NCBI GenBank assembly: GCA_001600055.1
Contig: BCIV01000006.1
Location: forward strand, 124,001 to 188,000
From: Filobasidium wieringae
Lineage: Eukaryota > Basidiomycota > Tremellomycetes > Filobasidiales > Filobasidiaceae
Reading direction: 5' to 3'
Length of the DNA stretch: 64,000 nucleotides
Below the pieces are notes generated by a model. It was not told the DNA's origin, made no database searches, and worked only from the letters and a program-made list of their open reading frames with translations. A program made the translations under genes and the position numbers. Positions 27,287-39,201 of the stretch are shown here, piece after piece; within the stretch, counting starts at the first letter, position 1; each line of letters opens with the position of its first letter.

Positions 27287-28986
27287 ACCCATCTCGGCCG
27301 ATTCGCATTATGCTCAGGGCGCATCGTCTGCTTATAACGGTCACATCCCGTCATCTCAATCAGCAATGTCCCACTCGTCGACTACTCCTCTCACCAACTC
27401 CAACAACGGTGGTATGGACATTCAAGGACCTCGTCGACGAACTCAAGGTGGAGGTATCTTGACAGCTCTCGGGAATCGTTTCTCTCGAGCTGAAGTTGAA
27501 TCAAACTCATCAAACGGTCAACCTGATTACAACCAGGTAGATGACTACCTACCTCCACCCAACCTCCCATTCGTTCCTCATGACAGCAACCCCAACTTTG
27601 GACCATCCTCAAGGCGGGACTCGACCAATTCATTGGCAGGGTCGTTCGTTTCGAAAACCTCTGATTCTAAGCCATCGAACAGAAAATCGACTTATTATCT
27701 GCCAACTAAGATGTCTAACCTTCATGTGCCTGGAGAACATGCCCATCGGCGGCCAGCTAAGCGTGGCGGAGGTGCTGGAGCATGGGACATGAGCGGTCAT
27801 AATCGTATGGGAGGAGAAGATGAGGACGACGAGCTAGATCACGCGGCCGGCATGACTGCGGGAGGAGCTAGGCCGAGTGCTCGGAAAGCTGTGAAGAAGA
27901 AGCTTATTTGGAATCGTTTCAAATGGGTCTTGTTTATCGCTAATCTCATCGTAAGCATTCATAAAGGTTAGGTCGTCTACGAGAGCCTTTCACTGATTCT
28001 GGTGGTTGATTATCAGTTCCTCGCTTATTCTCTTGGGATATTGATCGTCACGTTGCTAGTCTGGTTCGACGTTTTCACCTATTCGGATGTCCTAAGGGTG
28101 GGAAATCGGACCGAACTTATCCGTGAGTTTCCTTCAACCGTAAATTTGTAATGAGCTAATCATCCTAGTACCGCATCAGTATCGACTACTGCTGGTGCTC
28201 TTTGCCTCCTGACCGCCCTCATGGGTTTTGCTGGAATCCTCCTCAACAATCGAACATTCTTGGGTTTCTACACTCTTTTCCTCTGGTTCTGCTTCGCATT
28301 GATCGTTGCGCCTGGATATATTACGTACAAGAAAAAAGCATTCAACCTGGAGGGCAAAATCAACTCGCAATGGAGTCGTTCTTTGGGACTGGAGGGAAGA
28401 TTAAGGATCCAAAATCAGGTAAGCGTAGATTTCCCGAAAGTGATACTGCCTACTTGAACCTATTCTTGCTTTTAGCTCAATTGCTGCGGATACTATTCCC
28501 CGTTCGTCGAGGCTGTTGCATCTAATACTTGCTATCCTCGATCTATCCTCCCTGGTTGCAAATCGAAATACCTCAAGTTCGAAAGACGAGCGCTTCAAGC
28601 TTGGTACACCGCATCTTTCGCCATTGTGCCTGCTCAGATCCTTATGATTGTGGCTGGGTTACTGTGCTCCAATCACGTAACGTATCGACTGGGTAAGGGT
28701 TTGACTCCACCCCAGTACAGATTGGACGAGACAAGTACCGCACAACTTCTCAATCAATATGCTGCGTAAGTTTCTTATCACGGGAGATCGTACTGCCAAT
28801 AGTCGTGCTGATTGACTCGGGTAATCTCGGAATAGAGAGATCGCTGCTCAATACCCATCGCTCGCTCAGGAAGCCTTGCAAAGATCTCATTCTGGGACCC
28901 TGCTAAGCGAGAAATTTGCGGCTCACCCTTCTGGACATGCCAATGTGAAGTCCTCTCGTACAAGCTCTTTCAGCAGCCTCAGGTAA
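27279..28986 (+). CDS. Fungal tetraspanin (Tsp2-like membrane protein)
   Basis: Five exons: 27279-27950, 28017-28122, 28180-28418, 28476-28765 and 28836-28986, giving 485 aa. The first 210 residues are cytosolic, Ser/Pro/Gly-rich and basic near KKKLIWNRFKW. Four hydrophobic segments follow: WVLFIANLIFLAYSLGILIV, TTAGALCLLTALMGFAGILL, FYTLFLWFCFALIVAPGY and SFAIVPAQILMIVAGLLC. Between TM3 and TM4 the large loop carries the tetraspanin CCG signature (LNCCGYYSPF) plus extra Cys (NTCYP, LPGCK). Tetraspanins organise membrane protein clusters; in Cryptococcus-like fungi Tsp2 influences cell wall integrity and signalling. The start is uncertain (see uORFs). A GTAATC donor overlapping the stop could add an exon from about 29044 and a different C-terminus. 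Confidence 0.8.
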
Positions 28987-29917
28987 TCCTTCGGCGTCTC
29001 TCACGCCACACTTTAGAGAATATCCAGCTTTTAATGTTGCTGTAGTACATCAAGCGCCGTGTATCAAGTTTTTCAATCAGATTTCCGATGCAAATTGAGC
29101 GGCAACGGATAGACAAACTCCTACGATCGTCTTACAAAACACCTCTATGATACTTTAGTTGCGTTTGTCATCCCGGTAAAAGCCGCTCCGTTCCCCATCG
29201 CACAGCCATTCCGAGTTCTACCGAAAGAGTCCTAGAAACAATTCGGAATATTGTCAAAATCCTCTTACATGGCCATAAGGGCGAGCTCCACAGGTTTCGA
29301 CCTGGCGTTTCGTTGTTCAGGCAAGTATAGTTAGAGAAGTCGCTCGGATAGTCGGAGACAGGTTTCCAGTCAGCTTCCGATTCGATAGGCGCTATCTTAA
29401 GCCAAACTTATTTTCCTAAGCGGCTCCCTCCTGTGACCGTGACCAAGTGGAGGTATATATCGCAATGCAAGTCAACTGTCCGCCAGAGTTCTACGAAAGA
29501 TTATCTGAGCTATCCTGACAGTGACTACTCACGGCTAAGTAAAAGCGCGTGTCAAAGTGGTGTCGACAATATCTGCCTGATGCAACGCAGCTGTAAACGC
29601 ACAAAAGGCTATGACCGGCAAGATCTTGGCATAGAACAGTGCGGGCGAGAGGCGTATGGAATTTCAAAAATCAGGGGATTACTACGTACCGGCTAATTGT
29701 GGAGACAGATGTAATGTGTATCATATCGAGCTTCTTGCCTCGCAGTACACATAATGTCAGGTCGCGCGATAACGCCAATCTTGGTTCTTTGCGCGTTTAA
29801 CATCATGCATTCAAGGTATTGGATCAGTTTAGACATCTTCTTCAGTATTTGCATTTATCCTTTTAAATTAAGCTCAAAGCCTCGAATGAGATTGAACAAT
29901 GGCGAATCTGCCATTAT
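28987..29917. other. Convergent intergenic region, no gene supported
   Basis: This 931-nt stretch lies between two 3' ends. It contains only short open frames (longest 29433-29696, 87 codons) without motifs. A small hairpin-like palindrome, CAGGTTTCGACCTG, lies near 29291-29304. No tRNA boxes fit properly. Confidence 0.5.
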
Positions 29918-32706
29918 CTACCATGTGAAACCCTCCTCGTAAAGATCAGCTTCGCTACCCCACAAGTCTTGCTGGCCAAGTCCATATCGTCTCAGTAATG
30001 CTTCTCGTATGTCGTCCATCATCCCTCGGGGACCGCAAGTCAACAGGCCTAACCTTCCTCCCCGATACTGGATTTCTCCGACAGTGTCATCAAGCACAGC
30101 CAACATCTCGGGTCGACCTTGATGCCAGTTGATAGTGTTCGATCCCCATAGTGCAGAAACGGAATGATCATCGCATTTTGACTCCTCTCTGGTCGTGGCT
30201 GCCTGTGCTTCTTCATACTTGATATAATTGGTTTCCGAGATATACTGTGTCTCACTTTCAGAAGAAGCTTCGGTGACGTAAATACTGATGTCCAATGGTA
30301 GTTCCGTGTTTTTCAAGAGGAACGCTGGATAGCGAGCGAGAATTTGCTCTGCAAAGGCTCGTGTACGGACCACCCATATGAGACGGACTGATCGTACTGG
30401 ACAGTGTTGTTGATGTAAAACAGAAAGTTCGTGCATATGCTGCAGATAGGGAAGTGCTGTGGTTATTCCGCTACCGCCAGTAACCTGTTTAAGACGGATG
30501 GATACGTTAATCTTTGATCTGTTGGCTCCCTCTCCTCCTCCTTGTAGCAACTTACCATCATGACATTTTCGTACTTGTCCAATGGAGCCGTATGACCATA
30601 AGGTCCCTCCAGCCATACCTTCAGTTGCATGTCACCTCCAGCCTTCCGAGCTCGTCTGGCTAGGCGCTGAGTAGCACCCCTGTGCACCTTTGCCAGAAAG
30701 TGTAATTCTGTGCACCCGGTCTCAACGTTGGTGGTAACACCAGCTAGGGTGAACGGGTGGTTTTCCCATGGAGACCAACTAGTAGGAAAGTAGAGAAAGT
30801 AGTACTGCCCAGGTTTTGGGTGGTAAGACATAAGGGTCTGAACCACCAGATGGATCGATTGACCGCCATCCCCTACGTCTTCCAAGGAAACGAGACCATT
30901 GTGTTTGACTAAGCTTTGCCAGCTGAAAAAGAGGATTCGAGCGATTCGGACAAGTCTTTCGGTTGACCATAGGCCGATGCAAACCCAAAGATATGCGTTG
31001 TAGGTACCCTCCATGATCTTTACGTGGCTGAAATGTACTAGGGTTAGCCTTGAGCTTGGTCGAGAAGGTATTCAGATTCACCCACTAGAACATGGCAACC
31101 AGGGTCATCACTGCAAGCGCGATGTGTATGATAAGGAAAACCTCATAAGCTACTTCACGGAGTTTCCGAGTCGACAGTGGAAGGAGAAAACTCATGCTGA
31201 TCATTGCCTGAATGTTTGTGCAGTACAATTTAGACACGCGCTGCTAGGCCAAATCTATGTTGAACGCTCACGATCGCACCACAATACCAGTACTCCTCCT
31301 TCCAAGATATCGCGAGATAGTCTCGTTCAATCCATGTGTACGCACTATGACACGAGATGGTCAAACAAGATACCGCCTGAACAGATGTCGTTTCTTACCC
31401 CGAATGCACGATGGCGAGCACGGTGGCAGTGAACGCGATGGCGCGATGGAACAGTTGAACTTGGGAAAAGGACCATCCGCAAACCCATAGCAACATGTCG
31501 TTTCGGCTAGCTGTAAGCCATAGTAAGGGGAAATTGTAAATCGCCATGATACCTAGCAAGGACAGGAGGTGAACACGTGAAAATCTTAGTGTTGATACGA
31601 ACAAGCTCTGACCTGTGCGATCTGCCACATAACGCCATCGTTGAGTCTGTACCATCAAGACCACTTGAGCTCACGACATCAATCTTGTGACGAAAAGCTT
31701 ACTGATAAATCGTGTCGCCAATACAAATTGTCGTCAAATACCTTGTAGTCGATCAATACGAAGACTAGGTTGAGAAGCATGTAGACCATGACCATTAAGG
31801 CAGGAAGTCGCCAAGGGATCTGGATCCAACCCAATCTCGATCGGTTGCGATAGTGCAAGAATAAGGGCATCGACACGTGCTTGCGCCAAAGAGTATCGAT
31901 TCTGGTCCATATGGAAGGACTCTGCTGAGCCGCGCGGGGGATGGGGGCGAGCCTGAAGAAGGAGCCTGCCAGGCGCACGATCAATCCGGCCACGACAATC
32001 ATGCCCAGCAGAACGTACATGGCCCAGCTTTAAGTCTGGTCTGAGCTTCGTTGGTAAAGGCAAATTCGAAAGGTATTCTTACCCAAATGCTATCCAGAAT
32101 AGAAGCCCTCAGCTGTGTGGTAATCGATACGCCTATATTGACGGACTTACCATGGTGATGACCCATCTCACTAGTCCATGTATGCTGCAAGTGTGTAGTC
32201 AAGGGGATCTCAGTGGGCTAGCCATTGTATTGTTGCACTATGTCACCAACCTCTGTAGCAAAACCCGCGCTCCAAGCCTCCCGATTCACAAGGATCGTTT
32301 CGTTGTATACCAATACATCGGTTGTCAAGGTGTTGACGGTTGTCACGTTAGACGGCACGGCTACGAGCGCTTCCTCATACCCCAGCAACTGCAACCCAGC
32401 CTCTTCGCTGCAAACGTCGGTAAAGTACTGCCATCCGTGGCGAATCCAGGTATCGGGACAATACGCTGAAGCGCAGGCCGCAGTGGAGGTGACAAAATAC
32501 GTGGAAGCACATTGGGAAGTGTAATAGTCCGAAAGAGGTTTGACATCTCCGAAAGCGACAAGCCCTAGCGCGTCCTTGCAACCCTCGACACAGGAGTAGG
32601 GGCTCTCGCTAAGAGCAGCAATGCTTCGTTTGGCGTAGACCAGATGCGGGTCGCACATAATAGCGATAGTAACTAGCACGATCGAACGCTTTACTAATAT
32701 CACCAT
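29918..32706 (-). CDS. Ferric reductase (FRE/NOX-like transmembrane flavocytochrome)
   Basis: Ten exons: 32706-32239, 32184-32151, 32089-32083, 32027-31703, 31646-31613, 31552-31399, 31344-31272, 31207-31086, 31027-30556 and 30484-29918, about 751 aa. It moves electrons from NADPH via FAD and two hemes to extracellular Fe(III) or Cu(II). A signal-like N-terminus (VILVKRSIVLVTIAIM) precedes a Cys-containing extracellular domain (SCVEGCKDAL, CASAYCPDTW). Paired heme His residues occur at LFHRAIAFTATVLAIVHSG and LIIHIALAVMTLVAMFYHV. The FAD motif is HPFTLAGV. NADPH motifs are GGSGITTALPYL and LTCGPRGMMDD. Exon 3 is a 7-nt microexon. The exon 1 donor is ambiguous (32238 GTGCAA or 32250 GTTGGT; both keep frame). 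An ATG at 32760 adds 18 residues in frame, but the shorter start puts the signal peptide first. Confidence 0.88.
32083..32089 (-). other. Seven-nucleotide internal microexon of the ferric reductase gene
   Basis: The 7 nt CATTTGG are flanked by TCTGGATAG and GTAAGA. They join exon 2 (phase 1) to exon 4 (phase 2) to read GHHHAFGWAMYVLLG. Without the microexon no GT-AG choice I tried keeps frame into the first predicted transmembrane helix. Confidence 0.6.
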
Positions 32707-33725
32707 GTTGCGATGTCTTCTGTAGTGTGGTGAGATGGTCCGGTGTGGCCCTTTTCTCATAGGAAACTCGAACTACCCTCCTTCATCTCAACGTGTTAAA
32801 TACTTATTTCTCGTCCCGAGCGGGCCCAAGGAAGAAAGATTGGCCGATCAACTAGCTGCCAGAGAGTGACAGAGGAACGGTTACATCTACCCATTCCGAG
32901 CCCCGCTCGCGGCTCCGACGTTCCTCAAAGCATTCAGCTGAAGCGATCTCGGGCCCTTGACATCAACAACGACACTGATCCTCCTCGACCATTTCCTGCC
33001 GAATTTATTAGATGGGCGTTATCAGATAACGGACTGACTAGACCGAAACCTATTTGTTACTATTTTTGCGCGCTTTCAGTCCTCGTTTTTCGGGGCGCCG
33101 GCTTTGGTAAAGTTTTACAACCACCGGACCGCGTTCAGGATTTGTGATGTTAGAATTTCGGGTCTACCGGTACCTGTCAGGACTTCCGAGCACATGTCAA
33201 ACACTGGGCGGAGGAGATGTGCTGGCAGGCAAATGAGGAGGTACGCATGATCCATGAATATCACGCGATCGCTTGTACCGTCCCGAACCTGACATGCCCA
33301 TTGCTTTCAAATTCATCGTCTGACAAGACGTCTTCTTTTGAGGTTGAAGCATGGGCAGTCTGGTTTCTTCTGCAGTCGACAGACCATTCGCTTCACCTTT
33401 CTCAGTGTCGTCTTTCCACATTCAGAGATCAAAATCGGGCATCCTTTCCGAGAGGTGAGTTCTCATCGTGTTGGAGGTCAATGGCCATTAGTCGGGACGG
33501 TGAAAGGGGATACTGTGTGGCAGCGACTTAGAATTCTTCGAATGCCTAGATTCAAGACAATTCGAATGTGTAAAGCTTTAGCAAATACACACGTTCGCAA
33601 ACGCAATCTACCATGTCGACCTCGGATCTTGTAGTAGACGGTTCGTATTACGCAATGCCGCTCAGTATTGTGCGTGACTCTAAAATTTACAATTCAGTTT
33701 TCGTCAATGGTGAAATCTCCATCTC
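32707..33725. other. Intergenic region, no gene seen
   Basis: This stretch of about 1 kb holds the upstream region of the ferric reductase and the 3' flank of the sulfotransferase-like gene. Open frames at 32866-33147 and 33338-33634 have no recognisable features. Confidence 0.5.
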
Positions 33726-34929
33726 TCAAGCCTTCCTGGCGAATCCCTTTAGGTATTCGTAATCCTCCATGCACGCCTGGATGCATTCTTCTACCTGTGG
33801 CGAGTTGACTTTAGGCTTTGTGGTGTGTTCCTGAGAGACCTTGCCTATTCCCTTCGACTGTTCAGCCGAGACGTGAAAGCCCGGCCATTTCGCGCTGTTT
33901 CCAGACGAACGAGAGGATATGAGTACTGGCTCATACCTGCGAGCCCGAACCAAACTTACAAGTGCTCTCTCGTGCCTTCGTTCCACTCTAACATGCTCTC
34001 ATCAAAGTCGATACCGGAATCGGCACACCACATGCCCATCACTCCCTTTGGGTCCTTCAAGAGTTCTTCAGACTCGATCAAGAGCGGCTCCCGGCCCTCT
34101 TTCTTAAGTATGTCGAACAGCATCCTTAGTTCTCGGTACCCCGCTTCTTTGGGATCAAAGTACTCGAAACCGGTGTCCGAACCGGGGAAACAGAGCTTTT
34201 CGTAAGAAGGGATGGCTTTGGATGGATGACGAATGAGGAAGGTATGATGGATGGACGGGTCGAGGAGTAAGGAGTTGGGAATCAGAGAGGTGTTGTCGTT
34301 CGTCGAGTCCTTATCGGTACAAAGAGACGGAACGGATTTGATATGGGTCGAAGAGGATTGGTTAAAGATGTACTGCAGGAAACAGTCGCAGTCGGTCGCC
34401 TGGTTTTCGATTCGACTTTGTATGATCAAAACTCACCTGAGCCATGTCCTTGCTAAAAGTCCTCTGAGGTCTAGATTGAGCGGTAGTGACCATATCGTTC
34501 CATACCTATAATAGATCGAAGAACATATCAGAGGTCAGGTCCGCATACCCGATCAGTTATCGCTTACCTTTTCAAACGTCGAATCAGAGTAATGCTTGTA
34601 AGTCTCCTGACATTCTTCAGGGGAATATCGATCCGAAACTCTTTCAGGACCGAAATAGAAGGCGTCACCTGAAATCAAGATGCAAAGTGAGACGTATGCT
34701 CGGGCTTCGGATGACCGTGATCACTACACATACCCATAGGTTCATGGAGAACACGGAATTCGTCCTGCTTATTGAGCATGCAGCATTCGAACCTGACAGT
34801 AGTTGGTTATGAGGTCGGTATCTTGGGACGCTCGTGAAAGATCTGCAATGGAACGTACATTGTAGAAGTCGAACGTGGGTGTACCCATAGGATTACGGTC
34901 TGCGGTTTCTGTGTGGTTTGTGGTGACAT
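33726..34929 (-). CDS. Sulfotransferase-like P-loop protein (fungal family)
   Basis: Six exons: 34929-34859, 34792-34734, 34668-34568, 34505-34437, 34372-33960 and 33894-33726, giving 293 aa. The N-terminus reads VILWVHPRSTSTMFECCML. HPRSTST matches the PAPS 5'-phosphate-binding loop position of sulfotransferases (consensus PRSGTT, here PRSTST), and VLHEPMGDAFYFGPER follows as in the fungal family. HHTFLIRHPSKAIPSYEKL matches the 3'-phosphate-binding region (RxPxxxxxS). FESEELLKDP-like residues (LLIESEELLKDPKGVM) and W residues near the end complete the fold. No signal peptide or membrane helix is seen, unlike carbohydrate sulfotransferases of the Golgi. The substrate is unknown. Related fungal genes are often annotated only as P-loop NTPase or sulfotransferase. 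Start 34929 is the first ATG, shortly before the P-loop. Confidence 0.72.
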
Positions 34930-36074
34930 GGTCTGGTTTTGCAATGGATGTCGCCGGATGAATAAGGGTGTGATGGCAGTCTTGTACCGAGTATGAGGTA
35001 TCAGGTGAGGAACAAGTGATATTGCGCTGGGAACTTGCGAACTTGGTTGATATAATTTTCGTACGATCGCTCTGAATTTGAATCGCTTGAACGGTGAACA
35101 GGAACAGAGAAACTGACCGATATTCGTAATATCTCGGCGCTAATTCTCGGTAAATTCCGGTTCTTCTTGCATTCCAAATATCGACATCCGCATCTCGAAA
35201 GAGGAGCGATTAGCTTCCAACTCCAGCACCAGACTCTGACTTGAACTCGCACTTGTGGTCTCAACCGTAGAGTAGATGAGACGACCTCACAACTGAGTAC
35301 GCGCCAGTTTGTTTCGTTTGTGTGCAGGTCATTGGCTTGTATTGGCCTAGATATCAGATACTGCTCAGAGCAAAGATTGGCTGACACTGGAAGAAGTATT
35401 TCTGGAAGCAAATGTATCATATAACGGGAAGTGATGGAAGGCGCTTGAAAGGGTTGCCAAGGCGGCATATAGTAGTGAATACAACCTCGAGAGCTTCTTT
35501 TATTGTTATGGCTTGTGTTTGCGAGGAAGACATGAGAACCCGAACTCTGGTTCCGCCTATCATGACCATGTTTCCTTTTTGCCTGTCACCAAATCTTACG
35601 ATCCTCTCTTATACGATTGCTTGTGGCGACGACGATCAACCTACTTGCAGGACGCCAGCCGATTCGGACGCCTTCGCATAGAACCCCAACTCAGTCGTGC
35701 TTGTTGACTTTGTTCACAGGAGGTGTCACGGCTCAAACTTGTGACCTCGTGACGATCAGGTGATCTGCGTTCATCAACAACAACCGCTCCAGCCGAATAG
35801 TCCGCTTGTACATAGTAGTGGTCCAGCTAGTCCGGACATTGCGTGCAGACGGAAGACATCTCGACATTCGAGATCACGCATATCTGCAACGTGCAACGGT
35901 TAGCGCAACAGGTTCGGGTGCATTTCCGTGCATCTCAACGCCAAGATACGCGTCGCCTAAGCGTCAGACGTTGCGATCCCGACCTTTGGCTCATGATACA
36001 TGATATGTCACTCCCACAGCGCTGTCCAGCACACAGGTTCAACCCGACCAGATCTCTATTCCAACTTGTCAACC
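34930..36074. other. Divergent intergenic region upstream of SEC2
   Basis: There are 1145 nt between the start codons of the sulfotransferase-like gene (minus) and SEC2 (plus). Only small open frames without motifs were found (e.g. 35001-35468 minus). It should hold both promoters. Confidence 0.5.
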
Positions 36075-38936
36075 ATGTCGAGTGTGCTCGATCGAGTGCG
36101 ACAGCTTGAGAAACCAGCAACGATCACTGACGATGAAACAGCGGAAACGACCGTGAACGAGCCTGTTGAGCTGGATGAGCGCATCACCGAGTTGCAGCTC
36201 GACGATTCTTCTATTCAGACTCAAGTCGAGGTCGAAGGTGGTACCAAGCCATTGAATCTTAGTAAATCAGTGGATGAAACCGTTTCGCCAGATGAGCAAG
36301 TCTCAAGCACTTCTCGGGGAAAACGAGTGAGTCGGGCTCGCTTCTGCCTGTACGACTAGAAGCTGACAGCCTCTTCATAGCCCATTTCTATCCCTGTACC
36401 TGTCCAGCTTCCAAACCTACCAATATTGGATCCTCTACCTGAAGATACCCATGCACCTGACTCCCCTACCCTTTCCTTGATCGCCGCTTTGAGACAACAG
36501 ATCTCCCTTCTCACGGATCAATCAACCGATCTTAATACAAAACTGATTACCCAGCTGGAACGCGCTTCCGATCTAGAAGACAATCTCGAAGGGAGACGTC
36601 AACAGGAGCAGGGGAAGGATGTGTTGATAAAGAAGCTCGAAGCGGAGAAAGCCCAATGGGAGGAGAACATGAATACCGGGTTGTTGGTTGAACGAGGAAG
36701 CGTCAGGGAGGAAATGCAGAGATTGGTGGAAGGACTTGTAGAGGAAGAAAGAAGAAGAGGTAGCGCAGAAGCGGGAAGGCAGCAGGTAGAGCAAGAGATC
36801 GACGATCTATCCGTTACGCTATTCGAGCAGGTGAGATCGCGAATTCTCGCTCCGTCTTAGGATCAATCGCTGATTTGCGGTTTGACTCAGGCGAACACGA
36901 TGGTGGCTGCTGAAAAATATGCCAGAGCACAGGCGGAAACCCGATCAAGACAAGCGGAGGAGAACCTCGCTGCGGCCGAAGCAGCTATGAGGGATATGCA
37001 AGCTCATCTTCAATCCCTTCCTTCATTGTTACCGGCTGCGGACGTCAACCAGATTTCTAACGCCATGAAGAGGAAATATTTGGCAGCGACCATTACTCAT
37101 GATGAATTCATCTCTTTCTTGGATTACGTCCGTCATTCAAAACCTCGGTATTATTATCAGGGTCAACAACCTGTATCCGCACCTGCGATTTCGGTCCTGA
37201 TCTCTCAGCCGTTCTTGGCTAGAGCAACACTTGAAGATGTAGACCCGACTTTGAGGTTAGATACCGCACCTGATCTTGGCTGGCTTAATCGTAGAAGTAT
37301 CCAGAACGCCATCACAAATGGAGAACTCAGGATCGAACCCATCTCCATTGCGTCGCTCTTGTCTTCCTCGACTTACGCCTCTCATTCAGGAGATATCGGT
37401 TGTTCGATGTGCGGGAAATCCGTCTTCCCTCCGTCAGCTCACTTAGGAAAGTTTCAAGACTCGTTACCACCACCTTCTCACCCCACCGCTGCTCGTGCCT
37501 CCTCGAACTCTAGGTTCTCATTGAAACCTTTCTTTGCTACTCCTTCGACCAACCCATCTCCTTCTGCTTCGCCAGGTGCCAACTCTACCCCTGCACCTCC
37601 CTTGCCTCCAGTTTACATCTTCCGGATCAACATGGCCTCGTCGTCTAACGACAAGGAGAAGGAAAACCTTGGCAGGCTTTACCCCTTGTGTGCGAGCGGA
37701 TGGTGTCTAGCCCGTCTGAGAGCGGTCTGCGAGTGGTGGAGGTTCGTAAGGACCGGATTGGTTGATCAGATTTGGAAAGGAGAAGACGGATGGGTTGCGC
37801 CTGCTCGACCCATATTGGCCGGCTTGAGGAAACGTTCCAGCGTTACTCCGTCGGAAGACAAGTCTGCCCCGACTACTCCTCGAGCTTCTGTAACGAACGT
37901 TCCTGAACTCAAGGAGACGGCTAAAGTGGAAGAGAAACCTGAACTTCCACCTCGGAAGAAGACAGGATGGTTCAGTGGATTAGGAAGTGGGAAACCCAAG
38001 GGAGAAACTCCGCCTCAAAGCCCGACGAGCGAGAGCCGGAACAAGTTCGAAGCGATCAGTAGGCCCGCTAGTGCTGGTTCCAACGTCGAGAAAGCGTCGA
38101 TATCCACTGTTCAACCACCTCAAGAGGATATCGTCCAGGCGACACAGCAGACTGTGGAGGCAGACGGTGTTAAAGAATCGGATGCTAAGGTCATTCCCGA
38201 GACACTGGATGTCCCAAAAGTCGATGCAGCTCCGGTTTCCCCTGCAGAGTCCGAAATTGATGATGGCGGCAGTGCGTTCCTGACGCCTCAGAGTACTGCG
38301 TCAGCTCTTCCATCAACCAGACCCTCCATCGAGTTGACTCGGGATGACTCTGTTGCAGAACCCGCGCCGAAAGCTGCTGATGAGGAAACGAGAGATGAAG
38401 TGAAGCCTCTACCATCTGATTCTCTTGGGCCGGGCGCAGCGGTGGATTTGTCCTCACCTCGATCATCCATGGATATCACCTCTGCCTTGCGTCGATCTGT
38501 GGATGGCAATCGACCTCCCCCAACTCCACCTCGATCGGCCGCTCGTCGGGCCGTTCCACCTCCACCTCCCACCAGCGCTCTCGCTGGCAATGAGATCATC
38601 AGCAACTCGGCATCTTCATCGAACCCAGATACACCTAAATCCCCAATGATGCCTTCCACTCCTGACCCAAACGCTCAGCCCGAATCGATCCCCGTGACTC
38701 CTGAACCATCGTCTGCGAAATCCAACGACTTGACACCCCAAGCGACCGCTCCTAAATTACCTCCAAGGTCCACGGGGAACCGTGCTTCCCTTGTACCCGG
38801 GAATAGCGCACCTTCGATGACGGGGAAACGATACGTCGAGGGGGACAGCTGGGAGGCCAAGACGTGGAAGGAAGTGGTTCGTCTTAAGGAAGACATGTGG
38901 CGAGCACGAGTCGGACTGGTCGAGGATGAAGAGTGA
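36075..38936 (+). CDS. SEC2: Rab guanine nucleotide exchange factor Sec2
   Basis: Three exons, 36075-36326, 36381-36830 and 36891-38936, give 915 aa. Sec2/Rabin8 activates the Rab8-type GTPase Sec4 on secretory vesicles. The exchange domain is a long coiled coil at residues about 120-290: LSLIAALRQQISLLTDQST, then LEDNLEGRRQQEQGKDVLIKK and the densely charged EAEKAQWEENMNTGL, continuing through LVEEERRRGSAEAGRQQ. After it comes a conserved Sec2-family region (SFLDYVRHSKPRYYYQ, ISQPFLARATLEDVD, GCSMCGKSV, CLARLRAVCEWWRFVRTGL), which has paired Cys residues. The last 350 residues are Pro/Ser-rich with PPPTPPRS and PPPPPTS proline tracts. An in-frame ATG at 36000 would add 25 residues; 36075 gives the better Met-Ser start. 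Introns are 54 and 60 nt. Confidence 0.83.
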
Positions 38937-39201
38937 GGGATCGGGCGGCGGTAGTCTATCAGTACAACCGACGTGCATGTGCATGTGAAGGACTGGGACT
39001 GGGAATGAAAGTATACCCCTTTTTTGTTTTGTGGATGTTGTAATTCCATCGTTATAGTAATCTCGGAACCGATACATTTTCTCCCAACTTGTCAATCAAT
39101 TACGGATATATACAACCAAACCGGCGAGTCAAATTCAGATTATAGTTAAAAGGTTTCTTGCAGCGAAGTAGAGATCGAATGAGGCGAATCTCGAATGGGA
39201 A

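Noticed and set aside
28984..29110. Extra 3' exon of the tetraspanin via a GTAATC donor overlapping the stop
   Set aside because: Plausible acceptor exists near 29043 but nothing in the added residues supports it; kept only as an alternative.
29281..29310. Possible tRNA T-arm (CAGGTTTCGACCTG) in the convergent gap
   Set aside because: The B-box is interrupted by an extra T, no matching A-box or acceptor stem could be built, so no tRNA is called.
35001..35468. Minus-strand open frame of 155 codons between the sulfotransferase-like gene and SEC2
   Set aside because: No domain, no splice logic and low-complexity composition; not supported.
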